Program-made: the position numbers and the translations under genes | Notes under the pieces: model-generated | The model's database searches: none | The model's input: only the letters and a program-made list of their open reading frames with translations | Told to the model about the DNA's origin: nothing | In this document: piece after piece, positions 7,017 to 13,926 of the stretch | Numbering within the stretch: the stretch's first letter is position 1 | Layout: every line of letters starts with the position of its first letter | Origin: Flavobacteriaceae bacterium | Lineage (GTDB): Bacteria; Bacteroidota; Bacteroidia; Flavobacteriales; Flavobacteriaceae | Reading direction: 5' to 3' | Assembly: GCA_030828025.1 (NCBI GenBank) | Contig: JAURDG010000010.1 | Span: forward strand, 1 to 14,544 | DNA: 14,544 bases

Positions 7017-7700
7017 TTACACCACGAATTTGTAGCCTACACCTTTAACTGTTTTGAAATGATGATCGCCTACTTTTTCTCTAAGTTTTCTGATGTGTAC
7101 ATCAATCGTTCGATCGCCGACAACAACATCGCTACCCCACACCTTTTCCATAATTTCCCCACGCTCAAAAACTTTATTTGGTTTTGATGCCAAAAGAGAA
7201 ATAAGTTCAAACTCTTTACGCGGCAAAATTAGTTCTTCACCTTGATAAACAATTTTATATTCTTCTCTGTTGATTTCTAATTCGCCCACTTCGACCACCG
7301 CATTTTTGATGTCTGTATTTTTAAATCGTCTGAGCATCGCCTTAATTTTACTAAGCAATACTTTGGGTTTAATGGGTTTGGTAATGTAGTCATCAGCACC
7401 AGCCTCAAGACCTGCAACTTGCGAGTAATCTTCGCTGCGTGCCGTAAGAAAAACAATAATCAAGTTTGCTAATTTTGGGTTTTTGCGCAACTGCTCACAG
7501 GTTTCGATACCATCCATTTCGGGCATCATCACATCGAGAAGCACAAGATGCGGCTCCCACTCGTTGGCCTTCTTTAGTGCCTCTACTCCATTTTTTGCCT
7601 TGGTTACCTTATAGCCTTCATTTGTTAGGTTATATTCTAAAATCTCCAAAATATCTGGCTCATCATCTACCAGTAAAATACGCGTTTTTGTTTTTTTCAT
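7017..7700 (-). CDS. OmpR/PhoB-family response regulator
   Basis: A 227-residue DNA-binding response regulator, partner of the adjacent kinase. The receiver domain (5-120) has the acidic pair Asp12/Asp13, phospho-acceptor Asp56 in LLDVMMPEMDG, Thr86 and Lys108 (TKP). The C-terminal winged helix (about 128-227) includes PRKEFELISLLAS and the recognition helix GDRTIDVHIRKLR. The start is the ATG at 7700 (MKKTKTRILLVDDE); an in-frame TTG seven codons earlier (7721) overlaps the likely -7 promoter box and is rejected. It is the first gene of the minus-strand run reaching to 3511. Upstream it diverges from the LuxE-like gene over 88 bases, so it could regulate both directions. Confidence 0.95.
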   Translation of the reverse strand: MKKTKTRILLVDDEPDILEILEYNLTNEGYKVTKAKNGVEALKKANEWEPHLVLLDVMMPEMDGIETCEQLRKNPKLANLIIVFLTARSEDYSQVAGLEAGADDYITKPIKPKVLLSKIKAMLRRFKNTDIKNAVVEVGELEINREEYKIVYQGEELILPRKEFELISLLASKPNKVFERGEIMEKVWGSDVVVGDRTIDVHIRKLREKVGDHHFKTVKGVGYKFVV

Positions 7701-7718
7701 TTTAATTACATCGTTGTC

Positions 7719-7726
7719 CAAAAATA
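7719..7726 (-). promoter_or_regulatory. Probable -7 promoter box for the response-regulator operon
   Basis: The minus strand reads TATTTTTG, matching the Bacteroidota sigma-A -7 consensus TAnnTTTG, 18 bases before the ATG at 7700. I find no TTG -33 element at the usual 17-23 base distance, so this is a half-supported promoter. Confidence 0.4.
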
Positions 7727-7749
7727 AAAAAATATAGCTAGCTTATGGC

Positions 7750-7781
7750 TTGAATTATCTGGAAAATCATCAATACATTTG
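7750..7781 (+). promoter_or_regulatory. Promoter of the LuxE-like gene (TTG, 21-base spacer, TACATTTG)
   Basis: TTG at 7750-7752 and TACATTTG at 7774-7781 match the Bacteroidota -33 (TTG) and -7 (TAnnTTTG) elements with a 21-base spacer, inside the usual range. The ATG of the gene starts only 7 bases after the -7 box, so the transcript would have little or no leader. Confidence 0.55.
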
Positions 7782-7788
7782 ACTACTG

Positions 7789-8724
7789 ATGGGATTATTT
7801 GAAACAGAAGCCTTTTCGTTATTTGCATATCAATATGAACACAACGCTGTGTACCGTGCCTATTGTGACCTTATAAATGTGCATCCCACTGATGTTAAAC
7901 AACTGTCCGACATTCCCTTTCTTCCGATTGAATTATTCAAATCTCATCGCATAAGTTGTACAGAAAGTGAAGAAACAATATTTGAAAGCTCTGGAACTGT
8001 TGGTGCCGTGAGCAAGCACTACATCACTTCGCTGAAAGACTACACTAAAAGTTTTACTAACTGCTTTTCAGCGTTTTATGGAGCTGCCGAAGATTACCAC
8101 ATGCTCGCCTTGTTGCCAGGCTATTTGGAACGACCAAACGCCTCTTTAGTTTATATGTGTCAAAACCTAATAGGCCGTGCACAAAAGCCATATAGTGGAT
8201 TCTATCTAAACGACTTTGAGGCATTGCATCAAACTCTATTGCATCTCAACCAGCAACAAAAACCTACGCTGTTGATTGGGGTAAGTTTTGCCCTTCTCGA
8301 CTTTTGTACAGCTTTTCCAATAAAATGCAACAACACCATAATTATGGAAACCGGTGGCATGAAAGGCAGGCGAAAAGAGCTTGTTCGTGAAGAACTACAT
8401 GCGCAACTAAAAAGCGGTTTTGGCGTTGCCGAAATCCACAGCGAATATGGCATGACCGAATTGCTTTCGCAAGCCTATTCAAAAGGAAGCGGTATTTTTA
8501 ATACTCCAAAAACGATGCGTGTTTTTGTAAGAGATGTTCGTGATCCAAAGCAAGTTTCTGAAACCGGCACGGGTGGGCTAAACATCATTGACTTGTCCAA
8601 TAAATCGTCTTGTGCGTTTATTGCCACACAAGACCTTGGAAAATGCCATGCCGATGGGTCTTTTGAAGTATTGGGCCGTTTTGATGCTGCCGATGTTCGT
8701 GGTTGTTCCCTTATGACGGCTTAA
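7789..8724 (+). CDS. LuxE-like acyl-protein synthetase / acyl-AMP ligase family protein
   Basis: A 311-residue protein of the LuxE family. LuxE in luminous bacteria activates fatty acids with ATP and holds them as acyl-enzyme. IPFLPIELFKSHRI (42-55) is characteristic of LuxE-like proteins in Bacteroidota. Adenylate-forming motifs are visible: ESSGT (66-70, phosphate loop), ETGGMKG (187-193), SEYGMTEL (218-225) and LGRFD (295-299). It is shorter than full acyl-CoA synthetases and lacks their C-terminal lid domain, as LuxE does. No luxC, luxD, luciferase or acyl carrier protein gene is nearby, so the substrate is unknown and bioluminescence should not be inferred. The ATG at 7789 is the first possible start, since an in-frame TGA lies three codons upstream. 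Its 3' end overlaps convergent tyrS by 14 bases. Confidence 0.85.
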   Translation: MGLFETEAFSLFAYQYEHNAVYRAYCDLINVHPTDVKQLSDIPFLPIELFKSHRISCTESEETIFESSGTVGAVSKHYITSLKDYTKSFTNCFSAFYGAAEDYHMLALLPGYLERPNASLVYMCQNLIGRAQKPYSGFYLNDFEALHQTLLHLNQQQKPTLLIGVSFALLDFCTAFPIKCNNTIIMETGGMKGRRKELVREELHAQLKSGFGVAEIHSEYGMTELLSQAYSKGSGIFNTPKTMRVFVRDVRDPKQVSETGTGGLNIIDLSNKSSCAFIATQDLGKCHADGSFEVLGRFDAADVRGCSLMTA

Positions 8725-10009
8725 CAACAAGTAAAAAGTAATTCTTTTTTCCGCGTTGCAACAATACAAAACGACCACAAATGACATCTGCTTTGGTCAA
8801 TTTTTTGTCTTCGTTAACCTTTTCTTTATTCACCGAAATAGACTGTTCCTTAAGAGCGCGCCTTGCTTCACCATTTGACTTTAAAAAGCCAGAGGCTCCC
8901 GAAAGGGCATCTACAATACTAAGCCCATCGTGAATTGCTGATGCAGCAACCTCAGCCTGTGGAACACCTTCAAAAACATCGAGTAATGTTTGGGCATCAA
9001 GTTCTTTTAAGGCATCGGCGGTGGCTTTGCCAAATAAAATTTCTGCCGCTTGCTCAGCTTGTTCCACATCCGCTTGTGCATGCACCATCGCCGTAACTTC
9101 TTGAGCAAGTTTACGCTGTAGCTGTCTTTGATGTGGTGCTTCCTGGTGTATTGCTATCAGGTTTTCAATCTCTTCTTGGGTCAAGAAGGTGAATATTTTA
9201 ATGTATTTAGCAGCGTCCTCATCAGAAGCGTTTAACCAATATTGATAAAATTTATAGGGGGATGTTTTGGTACGGTCTAACCATACATTACCACTTTCCG
9301 TCTTGCCAAACTTAGTGCCATCTGCCTTAGTAATCAGCGGGCAAGTAAGTGCATAGGCTTTGCCCGACAGCTTTCTGCGAATAAGTTCGGTACCTGTGGT
9401 GATGTTTCCCCACTGATCGCTACCGCCCATCTGAAGCAAGCAGTTGTGGTGTTGATACAAATGTAAAAAGTCGTATCCTTGTATAAGTTGATACGTAAAT
9501 TCGGTAAAAGACATCCCTTCTTTGGCATCTGCGCCAAGCCGCTTTTTTACTGAATCTTTGGCCATCATATAATTTACACTAAGGTGCTTGCCTATATCAC
9601 GAGCAAAATCAATGAGGCTAAAAGACTTCATCCAATCGTAATTGTTGACCATAACTGCACTATTTTCGGCTTTGCTGTCAAAGTCCAAAAACTTGGCCAG
9701 TTGTTTCTCTAAGCCAGCACAGTTTTGCGCTAAGGATTTGGCGTCAAGTAAATTTCGTTCTGCGGATTTTCCAGAAGGGTCTCCGATCATTCCTGTGGCA
9801 CCACCAACTAAAGCAAAAGGCTTATGCCCATAACGCTGAAAGTGCATTAAAATCATAATTTGAACCAAACTTCCAATATGTAGTGAATCTGCAGTTGGAT
9901 CAAAGCCAATATAACCAGCGGTCATGCCTTTGGCTAAGGTTTCTGCTGTTTCGGGCATAATATCGTGCACCATACCACGCCATGTTAGTTCTTCTACAAA
10001 TGATGCCAT
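8711..10009 (-). CDS. tyrS: Tyrosyl-tRNA synthetase
   Basis: A 432-residue class Ic aminoacyl-tRNA synthetase that charges tRNA-Tyr. The Rossmann catalytic domain shows GYIGFDPTADSLHIGS (32-47, HIGH-type motif), GMIGDPSGKS (73-82), GSDQWGNI (196-203) and KFGKT (233-237, KMSKS-type motif). The C-terminal S4 RNA-binding domain (about 365-432) contains ASGFLKSNGEARRAL. Length and domain order fit the bacterial TyrRS type with KFGKT. It starts with ATG at 10009 after a TATATTTG box and appears to be monocistronic, lying 47 bases after the end of the DUF4296 gene. Its last 14 bases overlap the end of the convergent LuxE-like gene. Confidence 0.97.
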   Translation of the reverse strand: MASFVEELTWRGMVHDIMPETAETLAKGMTAGYIGFDPTADSLHIGSLVQIMILMHFQRYGHKPFALVGGATGMIGDPSGKSAERNLLDAKSLAQNCAGLEKQLAKFLDFDSKAENSAVMVNNYDWMKSFSLIDFARDIGKHLSVNYMMAKDSVKKRLGADAKEGMSFTEFTYQLIQGYDFLHLYQHHNCLLQMGGSDQWGNITTGTELIRRKLSGKAYALTCPLITKADGTKFGKTESGNVWLDRTKTSPYKFYQYWLNASDEDAAKYIKIFTFLTQEEIENLIAIHQEAPHQRQLQRKLAQEVTAMVHAQADVEQAEQAAEILFGKATADALKELDAQTLLDVFEGVPQAEVAASAIHDGLSIVDALSGASGFLKSNGEARRALKEQSISVNKEKVNEDKKLTKADVICGRFVLLQRGKKNYFLLVVKPS

Positions 10010-10023
10010 AAGACAACTTTTAG

Positions 10024-10031
10024 CAAATATA
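10024..10031 (-). promoter_or_regulatory. Probable -7 promoter box of tyrS
   Basis: The minus strand reads TATATTTG, a perfect TAnnTTTG match, 14 bases before the tyrS ATG. No clear TTG -33 element is found at 17-23 bases upstream. I see no T-box-like leader; the space between the box and the start is too short for one. Confidence 0.45.
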
Positions 10032-10056
10032 ACCCTCTAAAAGAAAGTTTCTAAAA

Positions 10057-10404
10057 TTATTCCCTTAATTGAGTCGGTATTCGTTGCCTTATTGAGTCGG
10101 GCACCATGAGATCCTCTATTTGCTCTTCTACTTCTTTATATATTTTGGTATATATTTTTGGTTTTGCGGCGTAATAGACATTGTTTTTTGCAAAAATAAT
10201 GCTGTCAATTCCATGATAGGCATACAGAGAATCCATCGGTACAAAGGGTACATTTTTATGACTTCTTGCCGCATTGGCAATAGATAAATCAACTAAAAAG
10301 TCAACCATCTGCTCTTGTTCCATAAATGGGCTGGGCTTGGGCACTCGATTCTGTGCACAACCAAAAATTAAAAGCCCAAAAAAGAAGAAAACCGTATTTC
10401 TCAT
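10057..10404 (-). CDS. DUF4296-family lipoprotein
   Basis: A 115-residue probable lipoprotein. The N-terminus is a lipoprotein signal peptide with lipobox IFGC (lipidated Cys16), followed by a short helical domain with PSPFMEQEQMVDFLVDLSIA (24-43), which matches the DUF4296 pattern as I know it in Flavobacteriia (Pro, Met, then a helix with DL.IA). The rest is charged and helical with no catalytic motif. Its ATG overlaps the dihydroorotase TGA by 4 bases (10401-10404), so it is translationally coupled to the preceding gene. The function is unknown; the recurring neighbourhood with pyrC and a mannosyltransferase hints at a cell-envelope role but does not prove it. Confidence 0.78.
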   Translation of the reverse strand: MRNTVFFFFGLLIFGCAQNRVPKPSPFMEQEQMVDFLVDLSIANAARSHKNVPFVPMDSLYAYHGIDSIIFAKNNVYYAAKPKIYTKIYKEVEEQIEDLMVPDSIRQRIPTQLRE

Positions 10405-11738
10405 CTTGCAAAGGTAAGTGCTTGAGCATTTTTGACAGTGCCAAAAACGCCTTCATCATATTGAAGCACGCCATTGACAAAGGTTTGGGATACCGTACCA
10501 CGCAAATGGGTGCCTTCCAAAGGCGACCATCCGCATTTGTAGAGCAACTGGTCACGACTGACCGTTTGCCCTTTTTGCGTGTCCACCAGCACCAGGTCGG
10601 CAAAGTAGCCTGGACGAATAAAGCCACGCTTTTCTATCGAAAAGAGTATGGCTGGGTTGTGACACATCTTCTCAACCACTTTTTCTAAGCTAATCTTTCC
10701 TTGTTGCACACACTCCAACAGCACAGGAAGTGCGTGCTGCACCATAGGGCCGCCTGATGGCGCCTTGGTGTAGGGCTGGTTTTTTTCTTCCAACGTATGA
10801 GGCGCATGGTCGGTAGCTATGATGTCTATTCGGTCATCGTTCAACGCTTCCCATAAACCCGCTCTATCTGCTGCCGTTTTGACGGCAGGATTCCACTTAA
10901 TATGGGTGCCTTTTGTTGGATAATCCTCATCCGAAAACCACAAATGATGAATGCATACTTCTGCTGTTATTTTCTTTTTTTCTAGAGGGAGTTCGTTAGA
11001 AAATAGTTCCGTTTCTATAGCGGTAGAAAGATGAAACACATGCAGCCGCGCACCCGTTTGCTGCGCTAAAGAAACCGCCTTAGAAGACGAAAGATAGCAT
11101 GCCTCTTCGGAGCGAATATCCAGATGATGCATGATCGGAATATCGTCTCCATAAATGGCCTTAAACTTGCTTAGGTTAGTGCGAATAGTTTGCTCATCTT
11201 CACAATGAACAGAAATAGGCAATCGGAATGCGGAAAAAATCTCTTTTAGGGTATCGGGGTTATCCACCAACATATTCCCTGTGGATGACCCCAAAAACAG
11301 CTTTAGACCAGGTGTTCTTTTGGGGTCTATCGCCAATATATCATGTAAATTATCATTGGTGCCGCCAAACATAAACCCATAGTTTACCCAAGATGTTTTA
11401 GCACCTACGACTAACTTATCTTCGTAAGCTTGGGCGGTTGTGGTTTGTGGGCTTGTATTGGGCATCTCTAAAAATGAGGTAATTCCTCCAGCCAAACAAG
11501 CTTTAGATTCTGTTTCTATAGTTGCCTTGTGTGTTAGTCCTGGCTCACGAAAATGAACTTGATCATCGATGCATCCTGGCAGCAAGTGCTTGCCATGCGC
11601 CTCAATGACTTTTATGTCTGAAGTTGGTTGTATGCTAGGCGAAACTTCAGCGATATGCATTCCATCAATAAGGACATCCAGTTGGTCTATGGTGCCTTCA
11701 TTAACTACCCGTGCGCCTTTAATTAGGGTTTTTGTCAT
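10401..11738 (-). CDS. pyrC: Dihydroorotase (class I, Bacteroidota type)
   Basis: A 445-residue amidohydrolase that cyclises carbamoyl-aspartate to dihydroorotate, the third step of pyrimidine synthesis. Visible metal and catalytic residues: the DDQVHFREPG segment (58-67, His62, substrate Arg64), Lys146 in GLKLFLGSS (the usual carboxylated lysine), His178 in VHCED, His236 in HVFHLST, and Asp310 in ATDHAPH. The first histidine of the usual HxH is Gln60; I recall the same DDQVHF sequence in other Bacteroidota dihydroorotases, so this is a lineage feature and not damage. The symbol could equally be given as a pyrC-like amidohydrolase; hydantoinase or allantoinase is less likely given MPNTSP and FREPGLTHK. 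It starts with ATG inside the stop of the mannosyltransferase gene (4-base overlap). Confidence 0.9.
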   Translation of the reverse strand: MTKTLIKGARVVNEGTIDQLDVLIDGMHIAEVSPSIQPTSDIKVIEAHGKHLLPGCIDDQVHFREPGLTHKATIETESKACLAGGITSFLEMPNTSPQTTTAQAYEDKLVVGAKTSWVNYGFMFGGTNDNLHDILAIDPKRTPGLKLFLGSSTGNMLVDNPDTLKEIFSAFRLPISVHCEDEQTIRTNLSKFKAIYGDDIPIMHHLDIRSEEACYLSSSKAVSLAQQTGARLHVFHLSTAIETELFSNELPLEKKKITAEVCIHHLWFSDEDYPTKGTHIKWNPAVKTAADRAGLWEALNDDRIDIIATDHAPHTLEEKNQPYTKAPSGGPMVQHALPVLLECVQQGKISLEKVVEKMCHNPAILFSIEKRGFIRPGYFADLVLVDTQKGQTVSRDQLLYKCGWSPLEGTHLRGTVSQTFVNGVLQYDEGVFGTVKNAQALTFAR

Positions 11739-12463
11739 TTTGTTTTTTTAATAAATAAGCTGCGCCACTTCATGGAAATGATGCCAAAAACTGCTTCTTT
11801 AATAATAGAGCTATTCATTTTTGACTGCCCTTTCGTTCTGTCCGTAAAAGTAATTGGAAATTCTACGATGCGAAAACCTTTTTTCCACGACCAAAATTTT
11901 AATGCTATCTGGAATGCATATCCTTTAAAACGAATTGCTTCTAAGTTTAGTGCCTTGAGCACGTCGGTGTGGTAGCCCACATACCCTGCGGTAGGGTCAG
12001 CAATGGGCAATCCAGTAATCAGGCGCACATATAAAGAGGCACCCACAGAAAGTAAAATGCGGTGAAGTGGCCAGTCGCGCACTTGTATGCCTTTTTTATA
12101 TCGCGATCCTACAACCACATCAGCTTGCCGTTCTTGAAGCATGGCAAGCATAGGCACCAATGCGCTTGGAGGATGCGAAAAATCAGCATCCATTTCAAAC
12201 AAGTAGGTGTAACCTAGCGCCAATGCCCAATTGAACCCTTCAACATAGGCAGGTCCCAAACCCAACTTTTGGGCGCGAACAACCAAGTGAACATTAGGAT
12301 TTTCTTGAATCATGTCACGTACCATTTGGGCTGTTCCATCAGGTGAATTATCGTCAACAACCAGAATATCCAAATCTAGTTTTAACAAGCCAATAGCTTT
12401 AATTATCCGTTGGATATTTTCAGCTTCATTGTAGGTAGGAATGACAACTACTGTTGAACTCAT
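11735..12463 (-). CDS. Polyprenol-phosphate mannosyltransferase (DPM1-like GT2)
   Basis: A 242-residue GT2 glycosyltransferase that probably transfers mannose from GDP-mannose to a polyprenyl phosphate on the cytoplasmic face. The family pattern is clear: VVIPTYNEAENI (6-17), VVDDNSPDGT (35-44), MDADFSHPP (91-99, metal-binding DxD), GSRY (119-122), DPTAGY (156-161), FKGYAFQI (179-186) and TDRTKGQSKM (207-216). There is no C-terminal membrane domain, as in soluble DPM1-type enzymes. Two ATG codons are possible (12484 and 12463); 12463 gives the normal MSSTVVVIPTYNE start, and the longer form adds only MCILAFV. It is the first gene of the chain with dihydroorotase and the DUF4296 lipoprotein. 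Donor sugar identity is inferred from family resemblance. Confidence 0.88.
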   Translation of the reverse strand: MSSTVVVIPTYNEAENIQRIIKAIGLLKLDLDILVVDDNSPDGTAQMVRDMIQENPNVHLVVRAQKLGLGPAYVEGFNWALALGYTYLFEMDADFSHPPSALVPMLAMLQERQADVVVGSRYKKGIQVRDWPLHRILLSVGASLYVRLITGLPIADPTAGYVGYHTDVLKALNLEAIRFKGYAFQIALKFWSWKKGFRIVEFPITFTDRTKGQSKMNSSIIKEAVFGIISMKWRSLFIKKTK

Positions 12464-12516
12464 GACAAAGGCTAAAATACACATTTAAACATGGAAGATG
12501 AGCGCAAAATTTTAGA

Positions 12517-12524
12517 TACTTTTG
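12517..12524 (+). promoter_or_regulatory. Candidate -7 promoter box of the DUF4271 gene
   Basis: TACTTTTG matches TAnnTTTG and lies just before the GTG start at 12529 in the 65-base divergent gap. No -33 TTG is found at the usual spacing. If functional, transcription would begin at or next to the start codon. Confidence 0.35.
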
Positions 12525-12528
12525 TTGT

Positions 12529-13170
12529 GTGTACACGCTTCGATTAATCGATATTCATTATTGGGGTAGTTTTTTGACGCTGCTCCTGGTGTTGCTCACC
12601 ATTTTGAGGTTGAGTGATTTTTCTCGATTTTATTCGATGGTCTTCTTCTGGATGCGTACAAATAATGCCCATGAATTCAGCAAACCTTTTGTGATGAACA
12701 GAGCGTTCTCGTTGATGGGTTTTTTGTTCCGTGCGCTGATTTTTGGCGTTGTCGTCCACGTATTTTATTCGAAACGTTTAACTCCAGATGCCTTTGGCAT
12801 CGAAATAGGCTATTGGTCGCTTGGTTTTATTGGGTTTTGGTGCGTTAAAACTGGGCTTGAAGTATTGATAACATCAGTAGTGAAGCAGCACAAAAATTTG
12901 ATGAAAATATTTTTCATTCGGGCTTTAAACAAAGAAAAGTGGGCTTTTTTGTTTAGCATCCTCATAATACTATTTGCTTTTATTCCACTACCAACATGGT
13001 TGCTATATTTACTATTTGGGCTCTATTTTGTAGGGCTATTGGCAATTCATATTAGTACACTCAAGTTTTATTTTAATGCGGGTAGGCTTAAAAAAATGGC
13101 AATTTTTTTATATATTTGCGCCTCAGAAATCGCCCCTGTATGGCTAGTTTTACAAACACTGAAACACTAA
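12529..13170 (+). CDS. DUF4271-family integral membrane protein
   Basis: A 213-residue inner-membrane protein with about six hydrophobic helices (roughly 12-27, 60-80, 95-115, 138-154, 157-175 and 189-208). The C-terminal LYICASEIAP (194-203), preceded by KFYFNAG, is the conserved ending I associate with DUF4271, which in Flavobacteriia sits directly before hemD. No catalytic motif is visible and the function is unknown. The start is uncertain: no ATG exists near the N-terminus, and GTG at 12529 gives the usual length and keeps the first helix; an upstream in-frame TGA at 12499 bounds the choice. Its last 31 bases overlap hemD, so the two are coupled, although a promoter box inside its 3' end may also serve hemD. 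Confidence 0.8.
   Translation: MYTLRLIDIHYWGSFLTLLLVLLTILRLSDFSRFYSMVFFWMRTNNAHEFSKPFVMNRAFSLMGFLFRALIFGVVVHVFYSKRLTPDAFGIEIGYWSLGFIGFWCVKTGLEVLITSVVKQHKNLMKIFFIRALNKEKWAFLFSILIILFAFIPLPTWLLYLLFGLYFVGLLAIHISTLKFYFNAGRLKKMAIFLYICASEIAPVWLVLQTLKH
13111..13118 (+). promoter_or_regulatory. Candidate -7 promoter box of hemD inside the DUF4271 gene
   Basis: TATATTTG matches TAnnTTTG perfectly and lies 21 bases before the hemD ATG at 13140, within codons of the DUF4271 C-terminus (LYIC). No -33 TTG is seen at 17-23 bases upstream, so it may be a chance match constrained by coding. Confidence 0.35.
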
Positions 13171-13925
13171 CTAAGGTCGCTAAGGTAAAAACCATTTTGG
13201 TCTCACAACCTGCGCCTGCTCAAGAAAACTCCCCGTACAACCAAATAATAGACAAACGAAAAGTCACGATTGACTTTAGGCCCTTTATCCATATTGAGGG
13301 TGTCTCTTCTAGAGATGTACGTTTGCAAAAGATTGATATTACCAAGTTTTCTTCCATTGTATTCACAAGTAGAAATGCCGTTGATCACTTTTTTAGATTG
13401 GCAGAGGAAATGCGTTACACCATCCCCAGTACGTTGCGCTATTTTTGTCAATCCGAAGCGGTGGCGTTCTATCTTCAGAAATATGTCGTTTACCGCAAGC
13501 GCAAAATTTATGTAGGTGAGCGGACTTTTGATGATGTTATCAACTTGATGCGTAAATATGCTGATGAAAACTTTTTGCTGCCCTGTTCCGATGTTCTAAA
13601 GCCAAGTATCCCGAGTACTTTGGATGCTGCGGGCATTAAGTGGACAAAAGGCGTTTTCTATAAAACGGTTATCAGTGACTTGTCTGATCTAAGGGATGTA
13701 TATTACGATATTTTGGTTTTTTTCAGTCCTTCTGGCATCGAATCACTGTTTCATAACTTCCCTGATTTCAAGCAAAATGACACGCGCATTGCTGTTTTTG
13801 GCACCACCACCAAAAATGCCGCACTAAGCAACAATTTGCGCATAGATATTTTGGCACCTACTCCAGAAAACCCATCCATGACCAAGGCGTTGGATGATTA
13901 TATTGCCATGGCAAACAAGCGTTAA
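13140..13925 (+). CDS. hemD: Uroporphyrinogen-III synthase
   Basis: A 261-residue cytosolic enzyme that closes hydroxymethylbilane to uroporphyrinogen III in heme and siroheme synthesis. The family is divergent, with few fixed residues, but the two-lobed pattern is present: KTILVSQPAP at the N-terminus, SSIVFTSRNAVDHFF (typical FTSxNAV), LLPCSDVLKP, YDILVFFSPSGIESLF (typical FFSPSG) and IAVFGTTTKNAA near the C-terminus. The start is ATG at 13140 (MASFTNTETL); an earlier in-frame TTG at 13116 sits within the TATATTTG box and is less likely. It overlaps the DUF4271 gene by 31 bases and ends 1 base before the stop of the convergent DUF423 gene. No other heme genes are in the window. Confidence 0.88.
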   Translation: MASFTNTETLTKVAKVKTILVSQPAPAQENSPYNQIIDKRKVTIDFRPFIHIEGVSSRDVRLQKIDITKFSSIVFTSRNAVDHFFRLAEEMRYTIPSTLRYFCQSEAVAFYLQKYVVYRKRKIYVGERTFDDVINLMRKYADENFLLPCSDVLKPSIPSTLDAAGIKWTKGVFYKTVISDLSDLRDVYYDILVFFSPSGIESLFHNFPDFKQNDTRIAVFGTTTKNAALSNNLRIDILAPTPENPSMTKALDDYIAMANKR

Positions 13926-13926
13926 G

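Noticed and set aside
5939..7700. Naming the two-component pair PhoR/PhoB or another specific system
   Set aside because: The kinase core and regulator are of the general OmpR/PhoB type, but no phosphate-transport genes or Pho box are visible.
7789..8724. Bioluminescence function for the LuxE-like gene
   Set aside because: No luciferase or luxC/luxD genes are present, and LuxE-like proteins are found in many non-luminous Bacteroidota.
10326..10688. Open frame of 120 codons on the plus strand across the pyrC/DUF4296 junction
   Set aside because: It is antisense to two well-supported genes and has no recognisable domain or promoter.
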